The notes beneath the pieces were generated by a model that did no database searches, was not told the DNA's origin, and worked only from the letters and a program-made list of their open reading frames with translations. Shown piece after piece: positions 51,867 through 64,000 of a stretch of 64,000 nt of DNA. The stretch comes from Daphnia carinata. Lineage: Eukaryota; Arthropoda; Branchiopoda; Diplostraca; Daphniidae. The DNA lies in NCBI RefSeq assembly GCF_022539665.2, contig NC_081331.1:2514501-2578500 (forward strand). Direction: 5' to 3'. The stretch's first letter is position 1; every line of letters starts with the position of its first letter. The translations under genes were made by a program, and so were the position numbers.

Positions 51867-54170
51867 TTTCCCACTTCAAGTTATTGAGCTCTCTATTCGT
51901 GACGTGTTTCTTGCGGAGAAACTGAGGAGAAAGCCCGGTATATGATATGCAACACTGCATCGTATCGCCACTTTAAAAGAGACCAGATAGAATAAAATAT
52001 TCTGTCTGTCTATTTTGTTTCTTTCTTACCTTTCTCCGAAAGAAAAGGGGGGGGGGGGGGGGGAGAACAACAACAACTGGTGAGCAACTTTCTCCTAGCC
52101 AGAGTATAACCAATAAGAAAACAGAATGTTTTGTTTACTGTGGCCCGGAAAACTCGAGAAAGAGAGGTCAAATGTTTTAAGTCGAAGAATATACATTTTA
52201 AAAAAAAGCAAGAGGGAAAAAAAAGGAGGAAATGGTGAACTCCAGGATGTAACAGAGGCCACCAAAAATGCACAAAGAAACTGAAAAAAAGAGGGGAGAC
52301 GGAAAATTGGTAAAAGCAGATAACGCGGAGAAAACTTTCTCTCCTTTCTTTTCTACCTGCCAAAAACACCGGAATCTATTGTTCACTTTCTCCGACAGGA
52401 CGATGACCTGATGACGAAGCCAAAACACCCAACATTTTTTTTTTTTTAAACACAAAAAAGTAGATCTTTCCTTGCAATCTGATATCATCTGATTAAGTGT
52501 CATCCCGTTTTTTATTTTTATTAGGTCAAGGCAATTTCAGTCTAATCGTGATTTCCTTGCATTGCTACCACCAACATTTTTTTTTGGATGGAGATGCTTT
52601 TTCCTTTCGTGATTAGGAAATGAAGAGAAACCAAAACATGACTAACCTACAAACAAAAAATACAACGACAGAACGAAGGGGAGAGTCACAGACTGTCCAA
52701 GGTAGTGCCGGCCTCGTTTCTAACTCCCTCTCTGTATTCTATTTCCCTTTTGGAGAAAGTCAGGGCTTACGAAATTAGTCATCGGAAATGGGCGCCAATC
52801 GGAAGCAATTTCACGATATTGCCACAAAGAGAGCTCAGCATCATTCATTTTCCTTCAGGTTAATAACGTCATCACATCACGTAAAGGCGGAGAAAGAGGA
52901 CTGCTTTCTCCAACGTTCCAACCTTTTCTCTGTAATGCCATAAAAGACTACAACACCCCAACGATTACTCATCCAATCGAATCACCTTGCCAACAATGTT
53001 TGGTTTTTGTTTTTTTGACGAGAAGAGTATTGAATATTTCAAAAGGATGATGCTATCATAATATTTATACTTGATATCAAATACTATACGTACATGGTTA
53101 CAACTGTGACATACGAGCTGGGTCTTTTTTGAAGCCGGATCTCGTGTTTTCGAAACGGCAACGAAAGTTTAGAAGTGAAAGTTAATTCCTGGCGGTTAAT
53201 CGACGATACAAAACTTGTCGGCATCGTTTTCTCACGGATGTGCTGTTGTTACCACTTGCGTGAGAAAAACGTATTAGGGAAAAACCAGATCTCCCAAAAC
53301 GCTATGCTTTAACACTATTATTTTCGATAACGGAAAGTTTTATGTAAATGGTCGTGGCCGTACGTTACTGGACAACGGTCGGGTCACCTTACATTTTCTG
53401 CATTACGTCTGTATTTGTGTAAATAAGAAAATATTGGTGTTGTTGATGGCCTTTTCTTGTGTTATAGAATAAAGTGGGAGTCGCCCAAGATGTTTATAGA
53501 ATTCTCTTTAAAAATAAAATTATCTTTCACACGCTTATTTACTTTCTCAGCTAACCCCCGTTTCTCTTTTTCACCCCTCCATCCTTTTTTAACTCGTATT
53601 TTTTTCCTTCCCCTGTTGCCGTTTTTCATCCAGGAGCGTGTATGAGGCCGGCTGCTTCACAGGTCAGAGGAGATGAAAGGAAATTATAGAAACTAGGACA
53701 GAATATGATCGCTCTAGCTTTAAAAAAAGGCTCAGGTCCCTTGTTGTATAGGCCTATACATACAAGAGATGGCTATCAATTTGATAATAAACATTTCTGG
53801 AGAAAGGACGAGCTGTGCGGGTGACCGACACGGAAGACTGGATGCATAAAAAAAAGAAGGCTCAAGAAAGTTTTTTTTCTTTATTCGTTTTGGGGTTTTC
53901 AAAAGGAGGGAAACGAAATGTTTAAGGGTGAGACGGATGCGCAAAGGTATAGGTTTTATGTGTGGATGAGGTACACAGTGTAATTATTCCTCTGCGCAGT
54001 GGCCTTTCTTCTTACTTTTCCCTCCTCTTTTCTCCTCCTTCTTCCCTGCATTTCTACTACCGCCATACCCACCTACTCTTTGGCCACCTCGTGGAAGAGA
54101 AAATGTAGGTCAACCGACGGCAACAAGGTCCGGGAAAGTTGGCTGGTTGAACAATCTTAAGAGAGCCGTG
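51867..54170. other. Intergenic region
   Basis: AT-rich with a G17 tract at 52047-52063. Frames in 52010-52503 are low-complexity Phe/Ser translations and are not credible. No gene seen. Confidence 0.5.
52047..52063 (+). repeat. Poly-G tract (17 G)
   Basis: Uninterrupted G run capable of G-quadruplex formation; prone to length error. Confidence 0.9.
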
Positions 54171-55036
54171 CGTCAGCCATCAAGCAGTCAGCACTCAGCC
54201 GCTACCACGGCCAGCCATCCCGGGAATCCCTCTTAACGGCCAGAAAACGACAAGCAAGCCACAAACTAATAAGGAGTCATCATACCATTGAAAGCAATAT
54301 TTTTCATCGTAAAATACAATATCCGACTATCGGTCGCGTTGCGACATTCGTCTTCGACGGGAGTTAAAAAAGGCGGTCCAGATCGGAGAAACTTTTGTTC
54401 TTCGCTTCCGCTCGGCCACTTTAAAGAGGAGGCACAGTCACTGCATCCAGACATTCACTGGCCATCCAGCCACGAAAGCGAATACATCCACTTTGATATT
54501 CCTCCGCATCGAATTGCAATTTTTATTTGTGAAAGAAATAACAAGACTAAACGAGGTAAGTCGTCTTCGGTGTTGTCTTCACCTACTACGCTGCGAATTC
54601 TTTAAATTATTTAACTTCTCCGTGGATGCATTTTCGTTCAACTGAGATATGTGATAGCCGCATTGTTTAGCACATGTCAGCTTCGACGTGTAAAGTCTTT
54701 GCATTTAACAATCTGGTTTGACCAGACAAGTAAATTGTCAACCGTGTTGTCACATGCGTGAGCGAGCGCACGACAAATCCCGTTCGACTAGTGCATTCAA
54801 TTTACTCATCACTTGGACATACCAATAGCAGACGCAATGCTATTTCAATAGAAGTGGGTTGAGGGCCTTTGTCGCTCTGTTTATTCAAAAGATAGTCCTT
54901 TCTTGAAACGCCTCGAATCTGCAAACTCATTGAAGCATTTCAAATGACAGTTGAATTATTTTGCTCAAGCCAAAAGAAATCGATAATTGTGCCAGTAAAC
55001 TATGCCAATGTTAACTCTCTCCATTTTGCTTTACAG
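54171..55036 (+). promoter_or_regulatory. 5' UTR exon and intron of the Gln-rich secreted protein gene
   Basis: A non-coding first exon is likely to end at ACGAG|GTAAGT (intron 54556-55036, acceptor TTTACAG), 12 bases before the ATG at 55049. The exon start near 54170-54200 is a guess from TCAGCACTCAG initiator-like sequence. The exon contains an upstream ATG at 54288 with a long frame. Confidence 0.45.
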
Positions 55037-55048
55037 GTATTTTGAAAA

Positions 55049-57309
55049 ATGATGAAAGCCTTGCTCATAGCGTTCCTTCTGATAGGAGCAACCTATTGCC
55101 AAGACTCTGAGCAATCGACACGCCATCCTGATGACAATCTAATTGTTACAAGCACGGGCGCTTCTGATAACAGAGAAGCAAACCAAGAGGATGAACCCAC
55201 TATTTTATTACCAGAGCCAGTTAATGTAGCTCACGCCGTTGGTATTAACGAAGATGGGGCCGGAGAAGGCATAGTCCCTCGTGTCGAAATCGACTTCGAC
55301 GGTGTCCCTGTTGTTCACGGAGTCAGAATGCCCGATGATCCCAGCGACACGAAAACATGGCGTAATGCACGTGTTCTGAACAACGTCCTCATCGAAGGAC
55401 AGCAACAAAGGGCAGACAATAACTCGGCCATCCAAGAGCAACAAGACATGTTCATCTACCGGCCAGCAAGTTCCGTCCGCATCCTCAATGATGACTTCCA
55501 GCCCAGTCAAGCCGATACTTCAGCCTTTACACCTTCGCTACCTTACCCTGCTTTCTACTACCAGAGGTTCTATCAGGACAAGAGTACCGTACAGCCACCG
55601 CTTCCAGATTCTTTGGCTGTTGAGACGGACGAAGAAGATACTTCCAGCAGCCCCAGCGATGCCGTAGAACAAGCGACTGAAGATAGCACTGTTGATGGCC
55701 GTGGATTCAACATAAAAAAGAAGAACACGGGCATCGTCAAAGCCAAGCCAGGATCTACCTACGGCTCTGGTGCTCGGCCAATCAGTTTCTACGTTAAACC
55801 AGAAGAGGCCAAGACGATCCATGATGACCGCAGTCCTTATGAATACGAGCCAGCTCAGCATCAGTCGACTAATTATTACACCAGTGATTACTCTACTCAG
55901 GAATCTATCTCCAAACAAGACATCCAATACTATCAACAGCAATTAGAGCAACAACAACAACAACAATTGCAACAGCAGCTACAAGAAGAGCAGCAAATGA
56001 AACTGAAGCACCAGCAAGAGCAGAAGCAATTGCAATTGCTACAAGAACAACAACTGAAGCTACATCAACAACAACAACTGCAATTGCAACAAGAACAACA
56101 ATATAAACTGCAACAACAACAGCTCCTTCAACAACAACAACAACAAGAACAACTGCAATTAGCTCAGGCTCAACAACAATACCAACAAGAAACGAACCCA
56201 CAACGCACTGGTTACTACCAGCAAAACGGATTTCTACCAGGAAATGTTGTCCCTGCTCCGGCTGATGCCTTCACCATTCAAGAACAGACCTACACCAGCG
56301 GAGGCCAGACTTTCAGTGTACCCATACCTGTACCCAATAATCGATACGCTCAACAGTACGACCGGCCACAGATTGCTCAACAGCAGCCACAATACCAGTA
56401 CAATTTCCAACAATATCCTCCTCAGTTTTCGCAGCAATATTACAAACAACAGCAACAGGTTCAGCAGCCACTCGACTTCCTCGGCTCAAAGTTGAAGGAA
56501 CAGGTTCAGAAAGCTAAAGACAAGCTGCATGGTATTACCGATCCAGTGGTTGATCCGTTAGTAGAGGCTGGTCAAAAGATCTCCTCTAATTTGGGTCTAC
56601 CTGATCGCGTGAGTCAGATCAACGAGAAGGTGGCCACTCCCGGCGTCCTCGTCCCTCTGGCCATGGTCGGTGGAGCCGCTCTGGCCCTCGGCGGCCTCAG
56701 CACGGCCATCCATTTGAGCAATCCTGAAACTAAAAATAATGTCTTCAAGACCCTGAAGATCAACAATTCAACACTGGCTGAACGCATCACGACAGCTTTG
56801 CATCCGCATCTCAACATTTCTAGGGTTACACGTTCCCTCAGCGATGAAGACGAAGGCTATCCAGCTAGTGAATTCGTCAATGAAGAGAAAGAAAATCTTC
56901 TTGACCACGTTCTTTCTGCCCTCAACGGCCCGCAGAAATCCTTCCTGACCCAATTGCAGCGCACTGGATTCGACGAATGGCAGAAAACTCCGTGCGCCAA
57001 GCGAATCTTTTGTGACGTGATGGTTCAGCAGAACGACGACGCCATTAGCCTTATGGAGAAACGCATGTCCACCTTCCTCAGTCTGTGAGTATTCTTCTTA
57101 AGGCTATTTTCGGTTACAATGTCATCAGATATTAGCATCGACCAGCATTTGAATAACATCCCCTTTTTTTTATTTGCAGACTGGACAGCGGTGTGGCACG
57201 CAATTTGCAAGCTTTGACATCTGACGTGATGGATGGAATTCGCCGTAGGAACTGCCGAGCATTTGTTTGTGGCAAAGCCCAACCTGAAATTTTGACTCAA
57301 AAGCAGTGA
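55049..57309 (+). CDS. Secreted Gln-rich protein with four-cysteine C-terminus
   Basis: Exons 55049-57084 and 57180-57309 join in phase to 721 residues. Residues 1-17 (MMKALLIAFLLIGATYC) form a signal peptide. An acidic/polar region follows, then about 100 residues dominated by Gln (near 287-385, alternating QQQ, LQLQ, QEQ), a Tyr/Gln/Pro segment, an amphipathic segment (FLGSKLKEQVQKAKDKLHG), a Gly/Ala-rich hydrophobic stretch (about 529-556, VLVPLAMVGGAALALGGL) and a conserved-looking end with two Cys pairs: CAKRIFC (649/655) and CRAFVC (704/709). The plan suggests a cuticle, matrix or haemolymph protein, but function is unknown. Hydrophobic region and Cys tail look more constrained than the repeat part. 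Confidence 0.85.
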
Positions 57310-60300
57310 AATGTCCTCTCCTAAAAAAGGACCGATCTTCACGAAAGAATATCGAAAAAAAAAAGAAAAACCTGCTTCATCACGTTAGCGCCCAATGGCG
57401 TCAGTCTTTCCTCCCTTATTTCCACATCAGCTTCCCGTTCATTTTAAATATGCCTTTCGTTTATAAGTTATTGATGATATAATACTTATTATTGACTAAT
57501 TCTCTATAGTTTGGACTATCATCAACAGCTTAAAGAAACAGCAAACTGTTTTATTATGAATGCCAATCATCGAACTGGATTCGGCTGATTGGCAAATTTG
57601 AAAGAGATCGCTATATATATAGTATAACCCGCTGTTTTGTTTCGTGTACGCCCAACGTTGTTGCATCGACGTCACGCACGCATGTTTTTCTCGTTCGACA
57701 TCCCGACCTTTTATTTTTTAATAATTATTTACTAACGCTATATTTACAACGATCTGGAAAATACAAATGTCCAAATTTTATCTATCGTTGTGGGACTAAA
57801 CGTTACAATGGCTGGCGATGACTTTGTACACTAAGACCTACTCAGTTATAACCTTTGTGGTTTTTGTTACTAGGACAGTCACGATGACGCAGTGATTTCT
57901 ATCGAACGCAGCCGTTAACGTGCCAGGAGAAAGCGTGACGGATGGATGGACTGGAAACACTTGCTCAACTGAGAAAGCGACGCCAAAACGTCCAGTTTTC
58001 TAGCTTAGGTTTTGAGATACCAGACGATTCGTTCCGCCCAGTTTGAAATGCCAAATGATATTTACAAAACTGGCAATAAAATTTTTAAAGAGCTAAATCC
58101 AAATAGATCCAGCTTTAAATAAAAATGCTATTCTAATTTTCAACGATTAAAACGTCATTTTTGTGAATAGGTTGTAATCAAAACGCGCACCGATTTTCTA
58201 CGTGGTTTTTTAAATTTTAGTTGTGACATGAATAAATTATTTGGAAAATAACTCATTAAACATCAATCGGGCAGAAAAATCGTGACTACTTGGATGTTGC
58301 GTCTGGAATGAAGCTAAACAGAATTTAATTGTTCATGCACGAAGTCCATTAAGAATTTGAAACCTGCTCACCCGCATTCCCTTTTGCTGTTTATCAAAAT
58401 TACATGAACAAAAAGAAACAAAAAATCTAGCGGCCAATTTCAACTTTTAAAACGCATTGCGCCACATCGCCCGCGCCATTGAAGCTCAGCGTGAAAATTG
58501 AGATGTGGAACACAAAAGAAAACATTTTTTTTTCGAACGACCATTATAAGTTAATTGTTCTTGTGCATTCCAAAACTATCAAGTGACTAATGGAATTTGG
58601 TTAACCTATGCCACCCGATGTTCATATCGAATAACACTCTTGGAGGTTTTCTTCCGGGAGCGGCCATCTCCTTATGTGGACGGGAAAGCTTCCGCCAGTG
58701 ACGACCTATCGATTCCTTATTTTATTCATCGCAATGGCGATAGTTTTTCCTTAAGGGGTCACTGTATATGCATGGTGAGAGACCGCCCAGAGGTCGCAGC
58801 CACACATCCGACGGCCCTAAGTCACCAATAAAACACCGGTTGTTTTTATCTTGCTGGCCTCCTGTTTCTTATCGGCACCGAACGCCATCAAACATTGTTA
58901 CCCAACGGTCGCCAATTTTTACACCATTCTTACGAATTTGACGACCTCACGTCCCATCTTGAAGATGTATCATGACGGTTGTCTTGTTAAAAGTAAATGA
59001 TAATGGTCCCTTAACGCTATAACCTATAGCTAGCGGCAATGACGATGGCCCGTAGGTCACTGTTTTCTATCAAAACTGCGTGTTGCGTCAAACCCCGCTG
59101 ATGAAACTGCGTGCGCACACCTGCCCCGGTGCCAAAAATGTCTTTTGTTATTTTCTTTTTGTGAGGATGTTACAAGTTTCGAAATTGCGCAAAGTCCGTA
59201 CCTGGCGCGGTCATCGAGCAATCATCCGTTATATTTGACAGCAGCTTAACGAACAGCTATCGCACGTCTACGGTTCATCCAACGGGCTCTATAAATAATT
59301 TACGATTTTAAGCGTAACCAAAATTCCAAAAAAACTGCTGCAGGCGTACATGGTGTCGTTGTCTTTCTTTCTTCACAAGCTCGGAGCAAAAAGATGTTAA
59401 TCCAAGGGAAATTTTTTATTTATTTATTTTTTCCTCCCTTCTTTTTTTTTTCTTCTCTTGGAAATCTTTTCTTTGTGCCGATGGGGAAACTCGGTCAGTG
59501 TGTCTTTGCCTCCCATACGCCAGAATGGAGTTCCTCCTCGTGCCTCATCGGTTTGCGGCCGAGGGGATGGTTCCCGATCGGATATGGCGATTGAATTATG
59601 AATAGGGGTCTGGAGTAGAAATTTTTTCTGTAGATGAAAAAAAAAATGTAGAGAATAAGAAAATGAAAAGAGATGAACAATATTTCAACAGGAAAGGGGC
59701 CACCGTGTGTTATAGACCCCAAAACGGCTTAACCGGACCTTTAACCGATTTGTTGACCTACATTTCAAGGCCGCTAATGTGCTATCCTTTTATTGTGTCC
59801 GTGTCATTTAGACTTCTTCGTTGAACATCTACTAAACATGCGGGAGCGCCGTACCATGATCGCCATTTTCAATCTTTTTATGGGAGTAGTCCTCTACAAC
59901 ACAACAACCTTTCCTACGATAAAAAATTCAGTTAACAAAGAAGCTGTTTGACCCCATTCTTCTCTCGGTTCGACTGAGGTTATCCCTCTTCCGTTGATGT
60001 TCGTAGGGACTAGGGCCAGCAATTCAGCTTTCCATGTTTCGTACGATGGACGCTTAGAACGTTGCGTACGTGCCTTCACTGTTTGTTGGTATTTTCTCAT
60101 TTACGTTTCCAACTTTCCTTTTACTATACTAATGGGAAAAAATATGATGGCTCTTGCATACCTACATGAGATGCATTAAACAAAAAACAAAACAGGGGTG
60201 CCATCAGGAAATGCCAATCGTACGAACCCTCAGCTTTCATTGACAAGAGAGAGCGGTTAAAGTGTGTTGAGGAAACCAAAACAAAAAGTTGCCAGTTCAC

Positions 60301-60991
60301 TTCACAGCTTCACGTGAAGATTGCGATGATTAACGAAAACGAAAATTAACTCGTTATTCACTGACCCATGTCCATAAACAAATAAAAAACAAAACCTGTT
60401 CGTATCGCCTTACAATCCGAAAAGAGAAAGGCAATAGGGCTATCCATCTATTGATAGGATATGTTGGTTTCTCGTTTGGTCTCCACATCATTTTATTTTT
60501 CTCGTTTTTCTTTATATGCTGATTTTGATATCAGCCCCGTGGCACGTCAAGCTTATGGTTTTTTTTTTATTGTTATGAGGTCAACTGGGACAAAAGAAAA
60601 TGTAAACGAGACGGAAAAGAGAGAGAGAGCGGAGGATGCCTCATCATATTTCTCAATCAGAAATGCGTATGAGTTTGCATTCACCAAACGACGAATAAGC
60701 AGTCAAGGAGGAGATTCGAAAGAGAAGCGTGGGTACTCTTCGTCTTCGTGCGAGCCAGTTTGAGGTCAACCCTGGACCCAGTCAGTTGAGCCTCCGGAGA
60801 ACTCTCTCATCTCTCAGTGTCATCGCTAGCAACATCCCACAATCCCTACGTGTTTCATACCTCTCGTACTGTGGCTGTTTTTTTTGTTTCATTAGTTAGC
60901 AGTATCTATTGTTTTCGTGTCAAAGAAATACACTCGAGGGCTGATTATTCAACGGCAAGGTGCACAATTGTGAAACAAGAACGGCCGCATC
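57310..60991. other. Intergenic region between two secreted-protein genes
   Basis: Holds the 3' UTR of the Gln-rich gene and the promoter of the Pro-rich gene (initiator-like CTCTCAGTGTCATC near 60811-60824). Open frames such as 58583-58831 or 60461-60763 lack domains. Nothing else seen. Confidence 0.5.
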
Positions 60992-63900
60992 ATGCGGAAG
61001 ACCGGGCATCGCCAGTGGCGGACACGCAACTTTATCCACTTCATAACGGCATTGATAATTCTCATAGCTACTTGTGCTGCGGCAGATCAAACGGATGACG
61101 AATCGCGACTTGTCGTTATCAAGAGAGGCAGAAACGGCGGAAATAAGCGGCCACCCGTAAATCGTAAGCAATCATCACAACAATTGTTGACGCATTCCTT
61201 TTTCGTTTACAAAAGTCCCGACGAAGTTACTCTCGAAAAAGAGAAAACTCAAACGGTTATTCTTGACACAAATTACCTGCCTCCCGTGCAGCAATCATCC
61301 TCAGTTGTTTCTTCACCTTCTGTGGCTCTTCCCGTAAATGAACCCAGTTTGGATTACCTTCCGCCTCAGCCTCCGTCTACGGAAAGTACGACGAAGAAGC
61401 CCACCATATTCTTCCCTCCTCCGGCGAGAAATCCAGAAAGCGATGCATCAAATGTTTCTCTTTTCGATACGACCGATAAACTTGTCGCTTTGGAGCCAAC
61501 TAACGAATCAACGAACAAGGTGAACAGCGCGCCATTGTCGTTATTTGATGACAACATTATTCCCCCGGCAGGTGTAGTCGAAAGGATCGTCGTAAATAAC
61601 AGTAAAAATAAACAGCAAACACAGAAGAACCAATACACTATTCCGAGCCAAGTAGTTAAAGATCCGAGGCCGCCCAGTCCACCAGTTTACGATCGCCAAG
61701 ATGATAGCCTTTTCGATTTGGAATCCAGTTATGAGGATAACAAGCCAGAGCAGAGTCCTAACTTGCCGAGCTCTTCGTATAATCGGCCCACCACTACGAA
61801 AAAACCCAATAGCCCATCGCTGTTTGATTCGTACTCATATGATGATTCAAAGTTCTCTGCACCGGCTGCACCCTCGAGTTTTGAACCATCGCGACCATCG
61901 ATTTTCATTGAGACAAATCCACCAGCAGCACCCGCATATGCTGCAGCTGCACCTCCAGCCGCCCCACCAGCAGGTCCTCCTTCACCTCCAGCGATTTTCG
62001 TTCCATCGAACGGTGATTACAACCAAGTTCATTTGACGTGGGCACAACTTCACGCTAGTTTAACTCCTTCGACCGATGCCGCGAGTTTAGTGTCTTCCAT
62101 TACTAACAGTGGCAATACTTATGTCACCAGTGGTAGCGGATCTGGGCCCGCTCCTCCAGTAGGACCTCCAGCCCCACCTGTTATTGGTCCTCCAGCTCCT
62201 CCAACTCCTATACGGCCACCATCTCCGACCGTTGTCCCAACACGTCCAGGTGGAATTGGTTCAACTATTGGCTCAACAATCGGTTCAACAATAGGTTCCT
62301 TAATTCCAGGTGGCATTGGGTCAGGCATTGGCTCAGCTATCGGTTCAACGATTGGGTCTCTAGTGCCATTCACTCCGCAACCTCCAGCTCCTCCGCTCAC
62401 CTTTGCACCTTCATTGTTTGACGGAAGAACAAATTCTTACGGATCAACATTCGCCACTGCTGGAGCTCCTGCTGCCCAACCGCAATTGTATCAACAAGAG
62501 CAGCAGCAAGAACAACAACAGTCTCCCACTTACGTTCTTTTGCCGGCTAGTCCACCAGCCCCAGCTGGGCCACCTTCAAGTTATAGCCCTTCCTTCGCAA
62601 GTCCACAGCAACAACAAGATCAATTTCCCAGTTACGTTTTTGTACCGGCCAGTGCACCAGTGGGGCCTCCAGCAAGTTACAGCCCATCATTTTCCGATGT
62701 TCAACTGCAACAACAAGAAAAGCTTCCGCGCTACGTTCTTCCACCGGCCAGTCCACCAGCAGACCCGCCATCAAGTTATAGTTCTTCATATTCGAGTCCT
62801 CAACAGCAACAACAGCAGAGTTCGCCAGCTGGACCAACCATCATCATTTACTCGGGATCGTCCTCTTCTCCTAGCCAACAAAGTGACTCAGGATCGCAGT
62901 ACGGTGGACAATCATCATTCAGTAGCCCACCATCTAATCCTCAATCTTACCAAGAATCCTTTAGCGCCCCTCCAGCCAATCCATCGTCCTATCAACAATC
63001 CTTCAGTAGCCCCCCACAACAGTATTTCAGCAATCCCCCTGCAGCTCCTTCTGCTAATCCCCCATCATACCAACAAACTTTCAGCAATCCGCCTGCTCCA
63101 CCTCTAGCCAATCCTCCATCGTACCAGCAATCTTTCAGCAGTCCACCTGCAAATCCGCCATCTTATCAGCAATCCTTCAGTAACCCACCGGCTGCACCTC
63201 CTGCTAATCCTCCATCATACCAGCAGTCATTTAGTAGTCCACCTGCAAATCCTCCATCGTACCAGCAGTCATTTAGTAGTCCACCTGCAAATCCTCCATC
63301 GTACCAGCAGTCATTTAGCAGTCCACCTGCAAATCCTCCGTCATACCAACAAATTTTCAACCCACCGGCTGCAGCTCCTGCCAATCCTCCATCATACCAG
63401 CAATCTTTTAGTAGTCCACCTGCAAATCCTCCATCATACCAACAGACTTTCAGCAATCCACCGGCTGCGCCTCCAGCGAATCCTCCATCATACCAACAGA
63501 CTTTCAGTAACCCCCCGGCTGCACCACCGGCCAATCCTCCATCGTACCAGCAATCTTTTAGCAGTCCACCTGCGAACCCGCCATTTTATCAACAATCCTT
63601 CAGCAATCCACCAGCTGCACCTCCAGCGAGTCCACCATCTTATCAACAACCATTCCTTTCTCCACCGGCAAATCCTCCAGCGAACCCACCTTCGTTTAAT
63701 TACGAATCTTTCAGTCCATCTTTCAATCCTCCGTCTGCCCCTAGTTTCAATCCTCCGTCTGCCCCTAGTTTCAATAACTACGCACCAGCTACTCAGCAAA
63801 CTTTCAATCCTCCAGCGGCTCCTAGTTCAACCAATTACGCTCCGTCTAGCCAACAGTTTTTCAGCCCGCCTCAACCTCAGGCAGCTCCGCAGCCGCCTGC

Positions 63901-64000
63901 ACCTCCACAGCCACCAGCTCCTCCGCAGAGCCTTTTCAATTCTTACGGCGAGCCCATTGGATTGGCTGGAGTGCCAATCCGACCTAGCGCTCAGCAACAA
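60992..64000 (+). CDS. Secreted Pro/Gln-rich repeat protein (3' end beyond window)
   Basis: A single frame from ATG 60992 stays open for 1003 codons to the window edge. A basic N-terminus and hydrophobic segment (residues about 18-31, FITALIILIATCAAA) act as signal peptide or anchor. Next comes a Ser/Thr/Pro region (TTKKPTIFFPPPARNP), an Ala/Pro segment, a Gly/Ile/Ser repeat (GSTIGSTIGSTIGSLIPG), Pro/Gln repeats (YVLLPASPPAPAGPPSSY) and then an array of NPPSYQQSFSSPPA units. The composition is that of an extracellular matrix or cuticle-type structural protein; function is inferred only. A possible 52-bp intron (GTAAGC ... CAAAAG, from about 61163) would break the frame, so I read through it. 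It lies in tandem with the Gln-rich secreted gene. Confidence 0.8.
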   Translation, partial: MRKTGHRQWRTRNFIHFITALIILIATCAAADQTDDESRLVVIKRGRNGGNKRPPVNRKQSSQQLLTHSFFVYKSPDEVTLEKEKTQTVILDTNYLPPVQQSSSVVSSPSVALPVNEPSLDYLPPQPPSTESTTKKPTIFFPPPARNPESDASNVSLFDTTDKLVALEPTNESTNKVNSAPLSLFDDNIIPPAGVVERIVVNNSKNKQQTQKNQYTIPSQVVKDPRPPSPPVYDRQDDSLFDLESSYEDNKPEQSPNLPSSSYNRPTTTKKPNSPSLFDSYSYDDSKFSAPAAPSSFEPSRPSIFIETNPPAAPAYAAAAPPAAPPAGPPSPPAIFVPSNGDYNQVHLTWAQLHASLTPSTDAASLVSSITNSGNTYVTSGSGSGPAPPVGPPAPPVIGPPAPPTPIRPPSPTVVPTRPGGIGSTIGSTIGSTIGSLIPGGIGSGIGSAIGSTIGSLVPFTPQPPAPPLTFAPSLFDGRTNSYGSTFATAGAPAAQPQLYQQEQQQEQQQSPTYVLLPASPPAPAGPPSSYSPSFASPQQQQDQFPSYVFVPASAPVGPPASYSPSFSDVQLQQQEKLPRYVLPPASPPADPPSSYSSSYSSPQQQQQQSSPAGPTIIIYSGSSSSPSQQSDSGSQYGGQSSFSSPPSNPQSYQESFSAPPANPSSYQQSFSSPPQQYFSNPPAAPSANPPSYQQTFSNPPAPPLANPPSYQQSFSSPPANPPSYQQSFSNPPAAPPANPPSYQQSFSSPPANPPSYQQSFSSPPANPPSYQQSFSSPPANPPSYQQIFNPPAAAPANPPSYQQSFSSPPANPPSYQQTFSNPPAAPPANPPSYQQTFSNPPAAPPANPPSYQQSFSSPPANPPFYQQSFSNPPAAPPASPPSYQQPFLSPPANPPANPPSFNYESFSPSFNPPSAPSFNPPSAPSFNNYAPATQQTFNPPAAPSSTNYAPSSQQFFSPPQPQAAPQPPAPPQPPAPPQSLFNSYGEPIGLAGVPIRPSAQQQ
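62932..63663 (+). repeat. Tandem 42-57 bp coding repeat (NPPSYQQSFSSPPA)
   Basis: At least a dozen imperfect copies of a unit encoding NPPSYQQSFSSPPA, some with an added AAPPA. Neighbouring copies at 63230-63330 are almost identical at the DNA level, a sign of recent unequal exchange, and copy number is likely variable between individuals. Confidence 0.85.

Noticed and set aside
61163-61214. Possible 52-bp intron in the Pro-rich gene
   Set aside because: Removing it would shift the long open frame; read-through leaves a continuous protein, so it is not used.
62119-63799. Minus-strand Gly/Trp-rich repeat ORFs
   Set aside because: They are complements of the Pro-rich repeat coding region on the plus strand.

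Overview
The window is arthropod nuclear DNA, most likely from a water flea (Daphnia, branchiopod crustacean). The evidence is short introns with GT/AG ends (many 60-100 bp), compact gene spacing on the left, one large homeobox locus with multi-kilobase introns, and gene families typical of crustaceans (short-wavelength opsin, Vsx homeobox, secreted Gln- and Pro-rich proteins). The species assignment is inference; no database was searched. Gene models were built by hand from reading frames, splice sites and phase agreement.

Left third (1-19.7 kb), a dense housekeeping block: a BCDIN3D-like RNA methyltransferase fragment (minus, apparently decaying) head-to-head with SLC66A2/PQLC1 (plus); a GPI-tailed M28 zinc peptidase (minus); a uronosyl 2-O-sulfotransferase-family enzyme (plus), convergent with a gene carrying a USPL1-like zinc module (minus); CCT3 chaperonin (minus); two tRNA-derived SINE-like heads in opposite orientation; a UV/blue-clade opsin with a clear TATA promoter (plus), convergent with PEX13 (minus). 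Eight coding models close in phase from start to stop.

Middle (19.7-55 kb): one Vsx/CHX10-type paired-like homeobox gene (minus, 23966-38280) in five exons with introns of 4.5 and 7.5 kb. It is flanked on its upstream side by about 16 kb that holds only candidate orphan exons, two frame-broken coding-like stretches, homopolymer tracts and probable regulatory DNA. Vsx-type and PHO/YY1-type motifs occur within the locus.

Right end (55-64 kb): two consecutive plus-strand genes for secreted low-complexity proteins. One is Gln-rich with a four-cysteine C-terminus. The other is a long Pro/Gln-rich protein with about 14-residue tandem repeats that runs off the window.

I found no CRISPR array, operon-type system, rRNA or intact transposon. 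The most unusual items are the protease-less USPL1-type zinc module, the opsin with DRH in place of DRY, the broken BCDIN3D homologue, the frame-shifted unidentified gene at 50.4-51.9 kb, and the motif clusters in the Vsx locus.
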